DNA of 64,000 nucleotides from Pseudomonas sp. Bout1 (GTDB lineage: Bacteria > Pseudomonadota > Gammaproteobacteria > Pseudomonadales > Pseudomonadaceae): the NCBI RefSeq assembly GCF_034314165.1, contig NZ_JAVIWK010000001.1:2309001-2373000 (forward strand), given 5' to 3'. Shown piece by piece: positions 17,497 to 25,752 of the stretch. Below the pieces are notes generated by a model. It was not told the DNA's origin. It saw only the letters and a program-made list of their open reading frames with translations, and searched no databases. Made by a program: the position numbers and the translations under genes. Each line of letters begins with the position of its first letter. The first letter of the stretch is position 1.

Positions 17497-18414
17497 CTAA
17501 CCACCACGGTAGATTTCAAACAGCTCGCGAAAAAACCGATCGTATGCCGCATCGCGCGGGTCGCGGCGAGCCATCGCGCGCAGGTAGAGCGCAGGTATCG
17601 AAGGCGAGCGGCGATATGGCTTGAGCGAGCCCTCAGCCCATACCTCACCGGTGACGGTCACTGACGGTGCCTGCATAACCGTGGGGATTTGGGAGTAACA
17701 CCACAACTGAGCCCAAATGTTTGGCCATAGATTCGATGGGATAGACTGCCTGGATAGCTTAATCTCAACGATAAGCACATGGCCGGTTTGAGAGTTGCGA
17801 AAAAGCAAGTCCGGAGATGCTCTCAAGGGCTCTCCTCTAACTGTCAGTTCCTCCAGCGCAAAATAGGGAACATGTTTGTCGTTCAGATGGATGCCCTGAT
17901 GCACCAGCTTCCAGCCGTCTGGGCGCCTGCTTAACATCAAGGGCGAAGCGATTGTCCATGCTTCCTTAGGACCCACATGACTGTTCTGACAGAACTCGAA
18001 AATTACTTTTTCGGCTTCAAGCCCCCGTTTCAAAGCATCGTCATCCTCACCAGGTCGGCCGTATAGGCTATACACCCAGTTTGCAAAAGCAGACACGGTT
18101 GCGTCCGGCTTTTCGGGCCTCATGGCTCTGGCTTTCGTGAGAAAAGCACTAGGCTTCAGATCGAATTTGCCGATTACCGGCGGGATCACTTGTTCCCAGT
18201 AGGATCGATGGCCATCCCCGGATATTTTTTTGAAGAAGCTGAACGTATCCTCCACTTCCACCTGATCAAATAAGACGCGCATCCGGTTTTCAACCAGCCG
18301 GCGCCGCACTTCTGTGCGGCCAAGATCTCCGCTTGTCACCACCACACTCAATCGGTTGTCCGAAGCCTGTTCAATAGGCTCAACCCCGTCAGATTCGCCA
18401 CCCTCAAAATCCAT
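17497..18414 (-). CDS. Uncharacterised protein with PD-(D/E)XK nuclease-like motif
   Basis: 305 residues of unknown family. The segment ASPDLLFRNSQTGHVLIVEI, followed by K, gives Asp...Glu-x-Lys. This is the catalytic signature of PD-(D/E)XK nucleases (Asp, 12 residues, EIK), around residues 202-219 and preceded by a helical region (ALKRGLEAEKVIFEFCQNS) that could supply the fold's first helix. The C-terminus (DAAYDRFFRELFEIYRGG) is helical. No helicase, methylase or toxin partner is adjacent. Defence, repair or a remnant of a mobile element are all possible. The nuclease assignment is an inference from the motif and its spacing. Confidence 0.6.
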   Translation of the reverse strand: MDFEGGESDGVEPIEQASDNRLSVVVTSGDLGRTEVRRRLVENRMRVLFDQVEVEDTFSFFKKISGDGHRSYWEQVIPPVIGKFDLKPSAFLTKARAMRPEKPDATVSAFANWVYSLYGRPGEDDDALKRGLEAEKVIFEFCQNSHVGPKEAWTIASPLMLSRRPDGWKLVHQGIHLNDKHVPYFALEELTVRGEPLRASPDLLFRNSQTGHVLIVEIKLSRQSIPSNLWPNIWAQLWCYSQIPTVMQAPSVTVTGEVWAEGSLKPYRRSPSIPALYLRAMARRDPRDAAYDRFFRELFEIYRGG

Positions 18415-18561
18415 ATTTCGTAAACTCTCCTCAAGCCGGCATCCACTGACAAGGTAGCCGCTTACCTGATGCGACTTCCCTTCAACTCAACTTGGGTAAG
18501 TCGAATTGAATCGACCCTACGTAGTCGCCCATTTTAATGTCTAACTTGGCAGAGATCGTCA

Positions 18562-18613
18562 GCTTTTGGCCGATTGCTGCTCGCTACGACAGGCAGAAAT
18601 CGGCCAGAAGCAG
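18562..18613. repeat. Palindromic intergenic repeat (CTTTTGGCCGATTGCTGC / inverse)
   Basis: CTTTTGGCCGATTGCTGCTCG is followed by its near-inverse CAGAAATCGGCCAGAAGCAG, forming a hairpin of about 20 bp arms. This is the best-preserved copy of the element scattered through 12-21 kb. Confidence 0.7.
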
Positions 18614-18676
18614 AAATATAAAAAGTCTACTAAACTTGGGGCGATTCAGTCCGGCAGAGAACACATACCAGAACTC

Positions 18677-19054
18677 TCACTTTTTGTAGTCTACGTACAG
18701 GGTAGTTGAGAGTGGATTTTTGCCGATCTCGTAATCGGGATTCAGTGTCGCGAGGTTGTGAGCGGCGATGCCAACACCGGCCACCAGACCTACGGCAAGC
18801 GCTCCTAGCGCCACTGGTGCACCGACAATGCTCGCTCCGGCAAAACCTGCAAAGCTCCCCATCGAGAGGTTGCGAGCCATCATATAAATCCTGACAGACA
18901 TGCCTTCTGATTCAATAGCGTTCTCCAGCCACGTCAGAGTGTTTGAGTACCTGTTGAATTCGCCGCACTCAAGAACAAAACTCTCATGTGACTTTATTTT
19001 ATTTAAGACAAAATCATTAGCCACATCTTCAATTTTATAAACATTAACATCCAT
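18677..19054 (-). CDS. Small protein with glycine-rich hydrophobic segment, unknown function
   Basis: 125 residues. A soluble N-terminal half (VYKIEDVANDFVLNKIKSHE) is followed by one long small-residue hydrophobic hairpin (SFAGFAGASIVGAPVALGAL, AVGLVAGVGIAAHNL; residues 67-102). A polar tail ends in VDYKK. The glycine/alanine zipper pattern resembles that of membrane-inserting toxins or their antagonists. The ATG at 19054 follows GGAGAAAGCGTC (AGAAAG). Just downstream of the stop lies the TGAATCGCCCC-type junction. No family recognised. Confidence 0.6.
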   Translation of the reverse strand: MDVNVYKIEDVANDFVLNKIKSHESFVLECGEFNRYSNTLTWLENAIESEGMSVRIYMMARNLSMGSFAGFAGASIVGAPVALGALAVGLVAGVGIAAHNLATLNPDYEIGKNPLSTTLYVDYKK

Positions 19055-19287
19055 GACGCTTTCTCCAGGTTAACACTCCACCTCGCTATCGGCAGAGTCC
19101 AGCGAAACTTTAGGGCTAGCTTTTAAGTACTGCATGAATAGTTTATGAACTAGTCACTAAGAACGATGAATATGTTGAATAACTCCTGATTCTTTAGAGT
19201 ATTGAATGACTGCTTTTGGCCGATAGCTACCGTACGCAACTGAACGCTTCCGCTCCAAAAAAGCGGTCCCTAATCGCCGAATAAAGG

Positions 19288-19716
19288 CTAAGAAACCTGA
19301 TCACCTATCACTATGATGGATGCTCCGAAGATTACGTGAGATAGCCGGGTAACCTCAGTCAATGCCCGTAATGGGGCAGGCAAATCGAATAGTTTCAGTG
19401 GATTCTGGGGACGGTATTGCAGCTCATACCCCCTCAACGCCTGGCGTGAATCGCGATGAACGTCCGACCAGTCGTAAGCAAAGAACCCACGTTTAGCAAA
19501 TTCAACGAAAGCGTTTGCACCAGCCCCAACAGTGGCCCGATCTACATCGGACACTTTCGGCAAGGAAAGGACAAATTCTTCGGAGTTTTCGACGGAGGGT
19601 ATCGCGGAATCAGGAACTGGTCCGGGGCCACCTGTAGTGAAGAGCGCAACCTGTCCGAGGGCGTCGGTAGCGACCCATCCAACGTCGAAGTCCTGAAGAA
19701 CGAAGGGAGCCATCAT
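19288..19716 (-). CDS. Hypothetical protein of an immunity-like family
   Basis: About 142 residues from ATG 19716; a longer frame with a TTG start reaches 19797. The pattern FDVGWVATDALGQVALFTTG, PSVENSEEFVLSLP, FVEFAKRGFFAYDWSDVHR and GYELQYRP is one I recognise as recurring in pseudomonad proteins. These are encoded singly or in arrays near polymorphic toxins, so an immunity role is a reasonable guess. It has no signal peptide, so it should act in the cytoplasm. No toxin gene is adjacent. Confidence 0.65.
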   Translation of the reverse strand: MMAPFVLQDFDVGWVATDALGQVALFTTGGPGPVPDSAIPSVENSEEFVLSLPKVSDVDRATVGAGANAFVEFAKRGFFAYDWSDVHRDSRQALRGYELQYRPQNPLKLFDLPAPLRALTEVTRLSHVIFGASIIVIGDQVS

Positions 19717-19840
19717 TTGCACCAACTTTTGAAGAGGGGACGAGTTGATTTCCCAACTCTGCTTACCAGCCCAGAGAGCGTAAAAGTGCGTAGACAAACT
19801 CTCAAAGCGGGAAGAAATTCGAAGGATTTATTTTTCCAGC

Positions 19841-20299
19841 TTAAAGATCTGCTTCTGGCCGATATCCGCGACCACCCTGAAACTCACGCACTATCTGCAC
19901 AACCAGCGGCTTCACATATATCTCAATGGTATCAATCTCCGGCGGATCATCATGGCGCCCCCACTCCCCCTGATCAAAGGCCTGATAAAGCGAGAAAGCA
20001 GGCTGCGGCATGTCATTGGTCATGCCCACATCAACGATGGCAGCGATGAGCCCGTTCATGACGCCATCGCAGAACTCGTAAGTCAAAGCCCCTGCCAAGT
20101 AGTCTTCAGCAACCGCTATGGATAGCTCGTTCAGCAGATTGCGGGGGGCCACGCCGAATTCCTCGCAGGTGGCAGCAAGATCATTCAACGTTAAACCGTA
20201 GGCTTCGGCTTCAACCAATAGCTTATTGCGTTGGTTCTTTGGCAACCTCCCGTCCACGGTTCCCTCCCACGTTGCGGATGTCGTACCCGTGTCACTCAT
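19841..20299 (-). CDS. Hypothetical protein, second gene of a two-gene unit
   Basis: 152 residues from ATG 20299 (MSDTGTTSATWEGTVDGRLP); the frame is open further upstream but overlaps the preceding gene. It is helical and acidic with FCDGVMNGLIAAIVDVG and a C-terminal EIYVKPLVVQIVREF. The start overlaps the stop of the DUF7660-like gene by 8 bp, so the two are coupled. The 3' end runs into a relic of the CTTCTGGCCGATAT palindrome (about 19848), so the last residues may have been changed by that element. Small coupled cytoplasmic pairs of this kind often are immunity genes; there is no direct evidence here. Confidence 0.6.
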   Translation of the reverse strand: MSDTGTTSATWEGTVDGRLPKNQRNKLLVEAEAYGLTLNDLAATCEEFGVAPRNLLNELSIAVAEDYLAGALTYEFCDGVMNGLIAAIVDVGMTNDMPQPAFSLYQAFDQGEWGRHDDPPEIDTIEIYVKPLVVQIVREFQGGRGYRPEADL

Positions 20300-20594
20300 A
20301 ATACTTCCCAGCCAGCAAAATGGCCGCACAGCGATGCCAAACATTGGGTATCGACCTATCCTCTTGGGCAAGTCGGGAACTGGCGTCTGCCCACGAAGCT
20401 GCCGCATCAAAAAACGCGTCAACGGACACATTTTCCCAGCCAAGAGCACTTGGCCCATAGACCGATGAAGGCGATGTCTTTTCAATTAAACGCCCGCTGG
20501 CGAAATCTACACCGAGGGCTTCGATAAATCGTATGAACGACGGTTCATCTCTGACGTGCGCCAACAACTCATGAAGATCTACAGGGCTATGCAT
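20292..20594 (-). CDS. DUF7660-like small protein
   Basis: 100 residues from ATG 20594 (MHSPVDLHELLAHVRDEPSF). The C-terminal half (GWENVSVDAFFDAAASWADA, NVWHRCAAILLAGKYYE) matches the pattern of the DUF7660 family, small cytoplasmic proteins often found in toxin-immunity neighbourhoods. The longer frame to 20735 is rejected as its extension runs through a repeat relic. It is co-directional and overlaps the next gene by 8 bp. Confidence 0.68.
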   Translation of the reverse strand: MHSPVDLHELLAHVRDEPSFIRFIEALGVDFASGRLIEKTSPSSVYGPSALGWENVSVDAFFDAAASWADASSRLAQEDRSIPNVWHRCAAILLAGKYYE

Positions 20595-20857
20595 AGGTTT
20601 CCTGGAAGCACTTAATGATTGATCACATGCTGCTGCACTGCATCGTGAACGGTCAACTCGGCTATCCAGGCTTTCAGGCCGGGGATGTGATGCGGAGTGA
20701 CCGCTTCTGGCCGAAACCGGCCCTTTAATTCCCATACCGGTCTACCATGCTCACCTCCGGCAGTGGTTCCACGCGCTACCGACCTCAATCTCAAGGTATC
20801 GCCCATGACCTCTTCACCCCGCACCACCCCATCCCGCACCTCATCCGAGGCCTCCCA

Positions 20858-21091
20858 ATGAGCATCGACCAAATCAGCCTCCCAAAAGGCGTAGGCCCGC
20901 AGGCCATCAAACTCCTCGACGCCATCACCGGTGCTGACACCAAAGAAGACCTGAACCGCGCAGGCGGCAAGGCTGAAGGTTTTGTATTGGGTCTGGAAAG
21001 CGCCAAGGCCATCAAAAGCCAAATCGCCGAGTCGCTGTATGTGGCATACGACGACGCGGCGAGTAATCGGTTGGGTGAGTTGAAGGGCTAG
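20858..21091 (+). CDS. Small conserved Pseudomonas protein
   Basis: 77 residues from ATG 20858 (MSIDQISLPKGVGPQAIKLL). It is soluble and helical, with AGGKAEGFVLGLESAKAIK. I recognise the sequence type as a short protein of unknown function seen repeatedly in fluorescent pseudomonads. The upstream part of the frame (20747-20857) is not coding by appearance. It is divergent from the DUF7660-like gene and convergent with a DUF6124 gene. Confidence 0.7.
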   Translation: MSIDQISLPKGVGPQAIKLLDAITGADTKEDLNRAGGKAEGFVLGLESAKAIKSQIAESLYVAYDDAASNRLGELKG

Positions 21092-21113
21092 TCCCGCACG
21101 ACTGCGTTGGGCG

Positions 21114-21446
21114 CTACGCCCGAGGTGTTTCGCGGTCCATCAGTTTGCCGATCAGCAGTACGCTCAATTCGCTCAGTTGGTGTATGGCCAATGCCACGTC
21201 GCGGTCTTTGCCGGTCAGTTCGTCGGACAGGTCGAGCAGCAGGGCGCTGACGGAGGAGACGGTTTCGTAGCTGTTGGCGATCAGGATTTCGCTGCTGACG
21301 CCGGAGGTGACGCTGAAAAGGGCGGTTGTCTCTGGGACTGTCTCGGCATCAGTGCCGGGATTGAGGTAGTGATCAATGGCGCGCTGGGCAGCCTGGTGGA
21401 GTTTTAGATCCGGTTTCTTCGGAGGATTCGGCGTTACTTTGAACAT
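21114..21446 (-). CDS. DUF6124 family protein
   Basis: 110 residues starting MFKVTPNPPKKPDLKLHQAA, the characteristic opening of DUF6124 proteins of pseudomonads. It is followed by AAQRAIDHYL and a long helix with ANSYETVSSVSALLLDLSDE and LSVLLIGKLMD. These proteins are small, cytoplasmic, present in many copies per genome, and of unknown function. The start is ATG 21446; the frame extends to 21491 without support. Confidence 0.85.
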   Translation of the reverse strand: MFKVTPNPPKKPDLKLHQAAQRAIDHYLNPGTDAETVPETTALFSVTSGVSSEILIANSYETVSSVSALLLDLSDELTGKDRDVALAIHQLSELSVLLIGKLMDRETPRA

Positions 21447-21771
21447 GGTGCAATTCCTGAATGGGGCCGACACCCTTTCGCTACTACACAAGAAGGGTGG
21501 CAGCTGTACGCAGGTTAGTAGACCGGGGAATTACACAAAGCCGGCGCGCCCGAAGGCGCCCTACGCACAGCCACCATCAAGCACAGACAGGAACGTCTGA
21601 TAGATGTAGCTCATGCACTAAGTGTAATTGACCCTAGGGCTACTAAACCCGATCACTGAGTTTTCAGCGACCGAGCAACCTTAGAGATGACCACCCAGGT
21701 GCACAAGCCGGCGGATTCTGACGCAAGCGTAGGCAAAGGAGCAAGGTGCTACGACCTACGCAAAGTCTGCT
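21447..21771. other. Intergenic region with no recognised feature
   Basis: About 325 bp between two minus-strand small genes. No open frame with credible codon use, no tRNA and no clear hairpin was seen. The promoter of the DUF6124 gene should lie at its left end. Confidence 0.45.
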
Positions 21772-22044
21772 TTATCCCGCAAAGGGAACCACCAACCGAT
21801 ACGCCCTCAACCCCAAATCACTCAAACCCTCCAGGCTCTCGCCCTGGCCAGGCATGAGCAGGCTGATCCCCAAATAATGCTCAAGGTGCAGGGTGAGGGT
21901 CTGGCCTTCCACGCGCAAATCCCAATAGCGCTGATCCAGCCCGTCGGCCTTTACGGTCCATTCGCCGCTCAAACCGTGCTCCAGCGTTTCGGCGATGGTC
22001 GCGAACAATTGCCAGTCGGACGTTTCCGAAATCTGTATTTCCAT
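21772..22044 (-). CDS. Small protein resembling DUF3630
   Basis: 90 residues. The pattern GEWTVKADGLDQRYWDLRVE, LTLHLEHYLGISLL resembles the DUF3630 fold. The function is unknown. The ATG at 22044 follows CTTATGG-region sequence with no strong ribosome site, but the frame has consistent codon bias. Confidence 0.68.
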   Translation of the reverse strand: MEIQISETSDWQLFATIAETLEHGLSGEWTVKADGLDQRYWDLRVEGQTLTLHLEHYLGISLLMPGQGESLEGLSDLGLRAYRLVVPFAG

Positions 22045-22194
22045 AAGGGATCATCGATAGGGTGAAAGGGCGTGCTTCGCCGTGAGATGCTTGTCGTAGA
22101 ATGTGACAGAACCTGCGCAGCTTTCAAAGGAATGAGCCCGTGACAACGAGCACCCCCATCACCCGTCCGCTCGGCATGAATAAAGGACCTCTTC

Positions 22195-22662
22195 GTGTTC
22201 GATAAAAACGACTTTGACCAGATTCACCGTGAGCAATTGTTTCACTACGGTTCGGGCCGTCCGTACCCCGGTATCTATTACGTCACCTATCCACAGGATG
22301 CCTTTCGGACTCCCGACGCAGAGGCGTGCATCAGGGTCACCCGCGCGCCCAACCCGCAAAATGACAACGGTTTGCGCTTCTGGCTTTACGCAGAACGCCA
22401 GCACGACTGGTGCAGAAGGCAGGAATACTTCGCCGGATACGTATCCGATGCCAAGTTTGAGAACATATCGGAAGCCGAATTCAACCAAATGGTTGCCGAC
22501 CAGGCGAATGAGTTGGTCGCGCCGCTCAAACTGCCACTGCACGAGCCAACGGGCTTTGTCGGTGCGCTGATGATGTATTCCATGAAGACCGAGTTTATCG
22601 TTTCGCTGGTCGCGGAATACGAGGATGAGTTCATCCATTTCTATTGGGACACTACCGCATGA
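22195..22662 (+). CDS. Hypothetical cytoplasmic protein
   Basis: 155 residues, GTG start at 22195 behind AAAGGA (22182-22187). The nearby ATG at 22176 is in another frame and soon stops. The sequence is acidic and aromatic-rich (FHYGSGRPYPGIYYVTYPQD, GLRFWLYAERQHDWCRRQEY, EFIVSLVAEYEDEFIHFYWD), a composition common among immunity-like or SMI1-like proteins. No family was recognised. The antisense frame (22159-22776) is longer but lacks codon bias. Confidence 0.65.
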   Translation: MFDKNDFDQIHREQLFHYGSGRPYPGIYYVTYPQDAFRTPDAEACIRVTRAPNPQNDNGLRFWLYAERQHDWCRRQEYFAGYVSDAKFENISEAEFNQMVADQANELVAPLKLPLHEPTGFVGALMMYSMKTEFIVSLVAEYEDEFIHFYWDTTA

Positions 22663-22699
22663 GCGGCACCTGAATCCCCCGACGCATGGAAGCCTGTTT

Positions 22700-23401
22700 A
22701 TGAATATTTGCCGCTTTATTCCCCTGTTTCTGGGCTGCCTGTTACCGCAACTGTGCACGGCCAACACGCCGCCCATCGACCCTCACGCCGAGCGCCTTTA
22801 TCAGCAGGCGTTGCCGTATCTCCAGCGAGCCAACACCAAACTGGAAGCGGTGCCTGCGAACTTTCCCACCGCCAGCGCAGACGAGAAAAAGCGTTCCCAG
22901 GCGCTGGTGGAGGAGGCGGGTGAATCACTCAAACCGGCGATCAAGTTGCTTGAACAGGCTGCCGCGCTGGACCACCCAGTGGCGCAGCATCGCCTGGCGA
23001 TGATCTACGTGTTGTTCTACCCAATCGACGTCATCAAGGAAAAGGCTTGCCCGCTGTTGGAACGCAGCTTCCTGCAAGGCTTTGCACCACCAGCCCTGCA
23101 GCTTTCCTCCTTTTGCTATGAATTGACGAACACACCCGAATTCCAGACAACGCTGAAGGCCATTGCAACCAGCACGCCCGCGTATGAGCAGTATTTTCCG
23201 CAGCCCGCAGTGAAGCTTGAGTGCCGGGCCGAGATGCCCCAGGGCATGGCGTTGCAGTGGGGCAGCAGTCGGGATTATCAGGCTGAAATGTACCGGCTGC
23301 TGGGGGACAGTAACCGTGCGCAGCGTACGGAGTATTACCAGCAGGCAATCGCGATCAATGATTGCTACAAGGCGAAAAAGCGCCTGGGGTTAAGTCAGTA
23401 A
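22700..23401 (+). CDS. Secreted protein with Sel1/TPR-like helical repeats
   Basis: 233 residues from ATG 22700. The signal peptide is NICRFIPLFLGCLLPQLCTA, with likely cleavage after ANT/TA near residue 22. The mature region shows helix-turn-helix repeats, AIKLLEQAAALDHPVAQHRL and CPLLERSFLQGFAPPALQLS, that fit Sel1-like tetratricopeptide units. The protein is therefore expected to be periplasmic and to act as a binding scaffold. The partner is unknown. Two unrelated small genes flank it on the same strand. Confidence 0.72.
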   Translation: MNICRFIPLFLGCLLPQLCTANTPPIDPHAERLYQQALPYLQRANTKLEAVPANFPTASADEKKRSQALVEEAGESLKPAIKLLEQAAALDHPVAQHRLAMIYVLFYPIDVIKEKACPLLERSFLQGFAPPALQLSSFCYELTNTPEFQTTLKAIATSTPAYEQYFPQPAVKLECRAEMPQGMALQWGSSRDYQAEMYRLLGDSNRAQRTEYYQQAIAINDCYKAKKRLGLSQ

Positions 23402-23436
23402 CCGGGCGGGTATGAATAACGGTTAAGGAGAAGGGC

Positions 23437-23829
23437 ATGGCGGGTGGCGAGATTGGGTGTGGTTCGTTTCAGGGCAGCGACAAGTCGGGGTCGGCCTTTG
23501 AGGCGGTGTTGGACGCGCTTCCGTTGCAGGCGCGGGACTGGGTCGAGGCGGCCAGGCAGCAACTCGATTCGGCTGACGTTGTGCTGTTGGAGGTTGATCA
23601 TGCGCAGGGCTTGCTTCCCTTTTTGAAGGACTACCAAACACGCTTGATCGCCGAGATCGGGCACGATGATTGGGAGCGGGCCGCGCGGGATGAAGCAGCC
23701 TCGCTTCAGGATGTGGCTGCCAAGTGGGGCGCGGGCAAGGGCTGGCGGTTTTATTGCGTGCGGGATCTGGTGCGTGCTTGTGAGCAGTCGGCGGTGGAGC
23801 AGGAGCCTGTTTACATTGCGTTCAGCTAG
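23437..23829 (+). CDS. Hypothetical cytoplasmic protein
   Basis: 130 residues starting at ATG 23437 behind AAGGAGAA (23425-23432), a strong ribosome site. The protein is helical (FEAVLDALPLQARDWVEAAR, YQTRLIAEIGHDDWERAARD) and ends in GWRFYCVRDLVRACEQSAVE. No family or motif was recognised. It is the third gene of a same-strand run from 22195. Confidence 0.68.
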   Translation: MAGGEIGCGSFQGSDKSGSAFEAVLDALPLQARDWVEAARQQLDSADVVLLEVDHAQGLLPFLKDYQTRLIAEIGHDDWERAARDEAASLQDVAAKWGAGKGWRFYCVRDLVRACEQSAVEQEPVYIAFS

Positions 23830-23951
23830 CGCATCTGTGGCGGGGCACGGGAGGAAAGAAAAATACACTTTTTGCTGCGCGGGGCGTCCAACCTTGAAAC
23901 CGCCGTCAAGGCTTTCATCTCCAGGCAGCTGCTCTCAGCTAAGGACCGATT

Positions 23952-24395
23952 ATGGTGACGTTGTTTATTTTTCTTCTGGCCTGCGGTGCTGCGGCGAGCA
24001 CCGGCATCATCTTCAAACCGGGCGACTGGTACGCCACCCTGGTCAAACCCGGTTTCACGCCACCCAACTGGCTGTTCCCGGTCGCCTGGACGATCATCTA
24101 CCTGCTGCTGGCTTGGGCCGGCTACCGCTTGACCCTGATTCCCGGCAGCGAAATCGTGCTGGCGCTATGGGCTGCGCAGATCGCGCTCAACACCCTGTGG
24201 ACGCCCGTGTTCTTCGGTGCCCACCGGATTTTCGCCGGGATGGTGATCATCACGCTGCTGTGGCTGGTGGTTGCCGCCATGGTGTTGCTGACTGTGCGGC
24301 TGGATTTGATCACCGGGCTTATTCTGTTCCCGTACCTGGTGTGGCTAAGCGTTGCGGCTGCGTTGAATTTTTCCATCCTGCGCAATAACCGCTGA
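23952..24395 (+). CDS. tspO: TspO/MBR family tryptophan-rich sensory protein
   Basis: 147 residues with five hydrophobic helices and the family hallmarks WYATLVKPGFTPPNWLFPVA, WTIIYLLLAWAGYRL, ALWAAQIALNTLWTPVFFG and FPYLVWLSVAAALNFSI. TspO proteins bind porphyrins and related compounds in the membrane and affect tetrapyrrole and oxidative-stress responses. The ATG at 23952 is preceded by AGGACC (23941-23946). The 3' end overlaps the convergent MFS gene by 51 bp, an unusually long tail-to-tail overlap. Confidence 0.92.
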   Translation: MVTLFIFLLACGAAASTGIIFKPGDWYATLVKPGFTPPNWLFPVAWTIIYLLLAWAGYRLTLIPGSEIVLALWAAQIALNTLWTPVFFGAHRIFAGMVIITLLWLVVAAMVLLTVRLDLITGLILFPYLVWLSVAAALNFSILRNNR

Positions 24396-25697
24396 GGCCG
24401 CGCCGGGCTTGCGTGCCACGCTCAAGCCCAGCAACCCGCCGACCACCAATGCCCCGGCCATGAAGTACATGGCCGCCTGGGTGTTGCCGGTGAGTTGGGT
24501 CAACCAGCCCACCACGATGGTGCTGAAAAAGCCCGCCACATTGCCCAGCGAGTTGATCAGCGCAATGCCCGCCGCCGCTGCGGCACCGCCGACTACGGCG
24601 GTGGGCATGCCCCAGAACACCGGCAGGCCGCTGATCATCGCGGCGGTGCCGAGGGTGAGGCCGAGCATCGACAGCCACAGGCTGTCGCCAAACAAGGTGC
24701 CGAACACCACGCCCCCGGCGCCGACCACGGCGCAGATCGCCAGGTGCCAGCGGTATTCGCGGTGGCGGTCGCTACTGCGGCCCACCAGCACCATGCTCAC
24801 GGCGGCCACGGAGTAGGGAATCGCGCTGAGCACGCCGATGGCCCAGGGCTCGGCCACGCCGTTGTTGCGGATGATGGTGGGCATCCAGAAGCTGATCACG
24901 TATTGGCCCAGCACCAGGCAGAAATACACCGCGCCCAGCAGCCAGATGGTCGGGTTCAACAAACCTTCGCGTACCGAATGGCGGGGCTTTTCCCGGGCTT
25001 CGCGGTCGAGGGCGGCTTGCATGCCGCGCTTTTCGTCGGGGTTTAGCCAGTGGGCATCGGCGATGCGGTCGCGCAGCAGGAAGAACACGGCGGCACCGAG
25101 TGCCACGGCGGGCAGGCCTTCGATCACGAACAGCCACTGCCAGCCGGCGTAGCCCGCCACGCCGTCGAGGGTGTGCATGATCAACCCGGAGATCAGCGAG
25201 CCGAGCATGCTGGAGATCGGCAGGGCGGCGATGAACAGGGAGATCATCACGCCCCGGCGATGGCTGGGGAACCAGGTGGTGAGGTAGAAAATGATCCCCG
25301 GGAAGAAGCCCGCTTCGGCGATGCCGATCAGAAAGCGCAGCAGGTAGAAGCTCATGGGGGTTTCGATGAACATCATGGCGGCCGACAGCAGGCCCCAGGT
25401 CATCATGATGCGGGCGATCCAGCGCCGGGCGCCGAAGCGGTGCAGGGCGATGTTGCTGGGGATCTCGAACATCAGGTAGCCGACAAAAAATACCCCGGCG
25501 CCGAAGCCGTATACCGCGTCGCTGAACTTCAAGTCATCGAGCATCTGCAACTTGGCGAAGCCGACGTTGACCCGGTCGAGGTAGGCCACCAGGTAGCACA
25601 CCATCAGCAGCGGGATGATCCGCCAGGCGGTCTTGCGGTAGGCCGAGTGCAGGGCCTGGTCGGGCAGGTCGCCGGGGGGCGCCGTTAATGGCTTCAT
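24345..25697 (-). CDS. MFS transporter of the anion:cation symporter (phthalate/tartrate permease-like) family
   Basis: 450 residues. The ACS hallmarks are clear: WRIIPLLMVCYLVAYLDRVN and VGFAKLQM in helix 1, FFVGYLMFEIPSNIALHRFG in helix 2, RFLIGIAEAGFFPGIIFYLT in helix 4 and SHRRGVMISLF. Members carry organic acids such as tartrate, hydroxyacids and phthalate with protons. It lies downstream of a LysR regulator and a D-lactate dehydrogenase-like FAD enzyme on the same strand, which suggests uptake of the 2-hydroxyacid oxidised by that enzyme. Its final 17 codons overlap tspO in antisense. Confidence 0.9.
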   Translation of the reverse strand: MKPLTAPPGDLPDQALHSAYRKTAWRIIPLLMVCYLVAYLDRVNVGFAKLQMLDDLKFSDAVYGFGAGVFFVGYLMFEIPSNIALHRFGARRWIARIMMTWGLLSAAMMFIETPMSFYLLRFLIGIAEAGFFPGIIFYLTTWFPSHRRGVMISLFIAALPISSMLGSLISGLIMHTLDGVAGYAGWQWLFVIEGLPAVALGAAVFFLLRDRIADAHWLNPDEKRGMQAALDREAREKPRHSVREGLLNPTIWLLGAVYFCLVLGQYVISFWMPTIIRNNGVAEPWAIGVLSAIPYSVAAVSMVLVGRSSDRHREYRWHLAICAVVGAGGVVFGTLFGDSLWLSMLGLTLGTAAMISGLPVFWGMPTAVVGGAAAAAGIALINSLGNVAGFFSTIVVGWLTQLTGNTQAAMYFMAGALVVGGLLGLSVARKPGAASAVIAQDGKIQRSRNA

Positions 25698-25752
25698 GGT
25701 GGGCCTCTTTTTTGTTGTTGTAGGGGCGATTGTTTTGCGCTGTGGCGCGTGG

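Noticed and set aside
22159..22776. 205-codon minus-strand frame opposite the hypothetical gene at 22195
   Set aside because: The plus-strand gene has a good ribosome site and natural amino-acid composition; the opposite frame does not.
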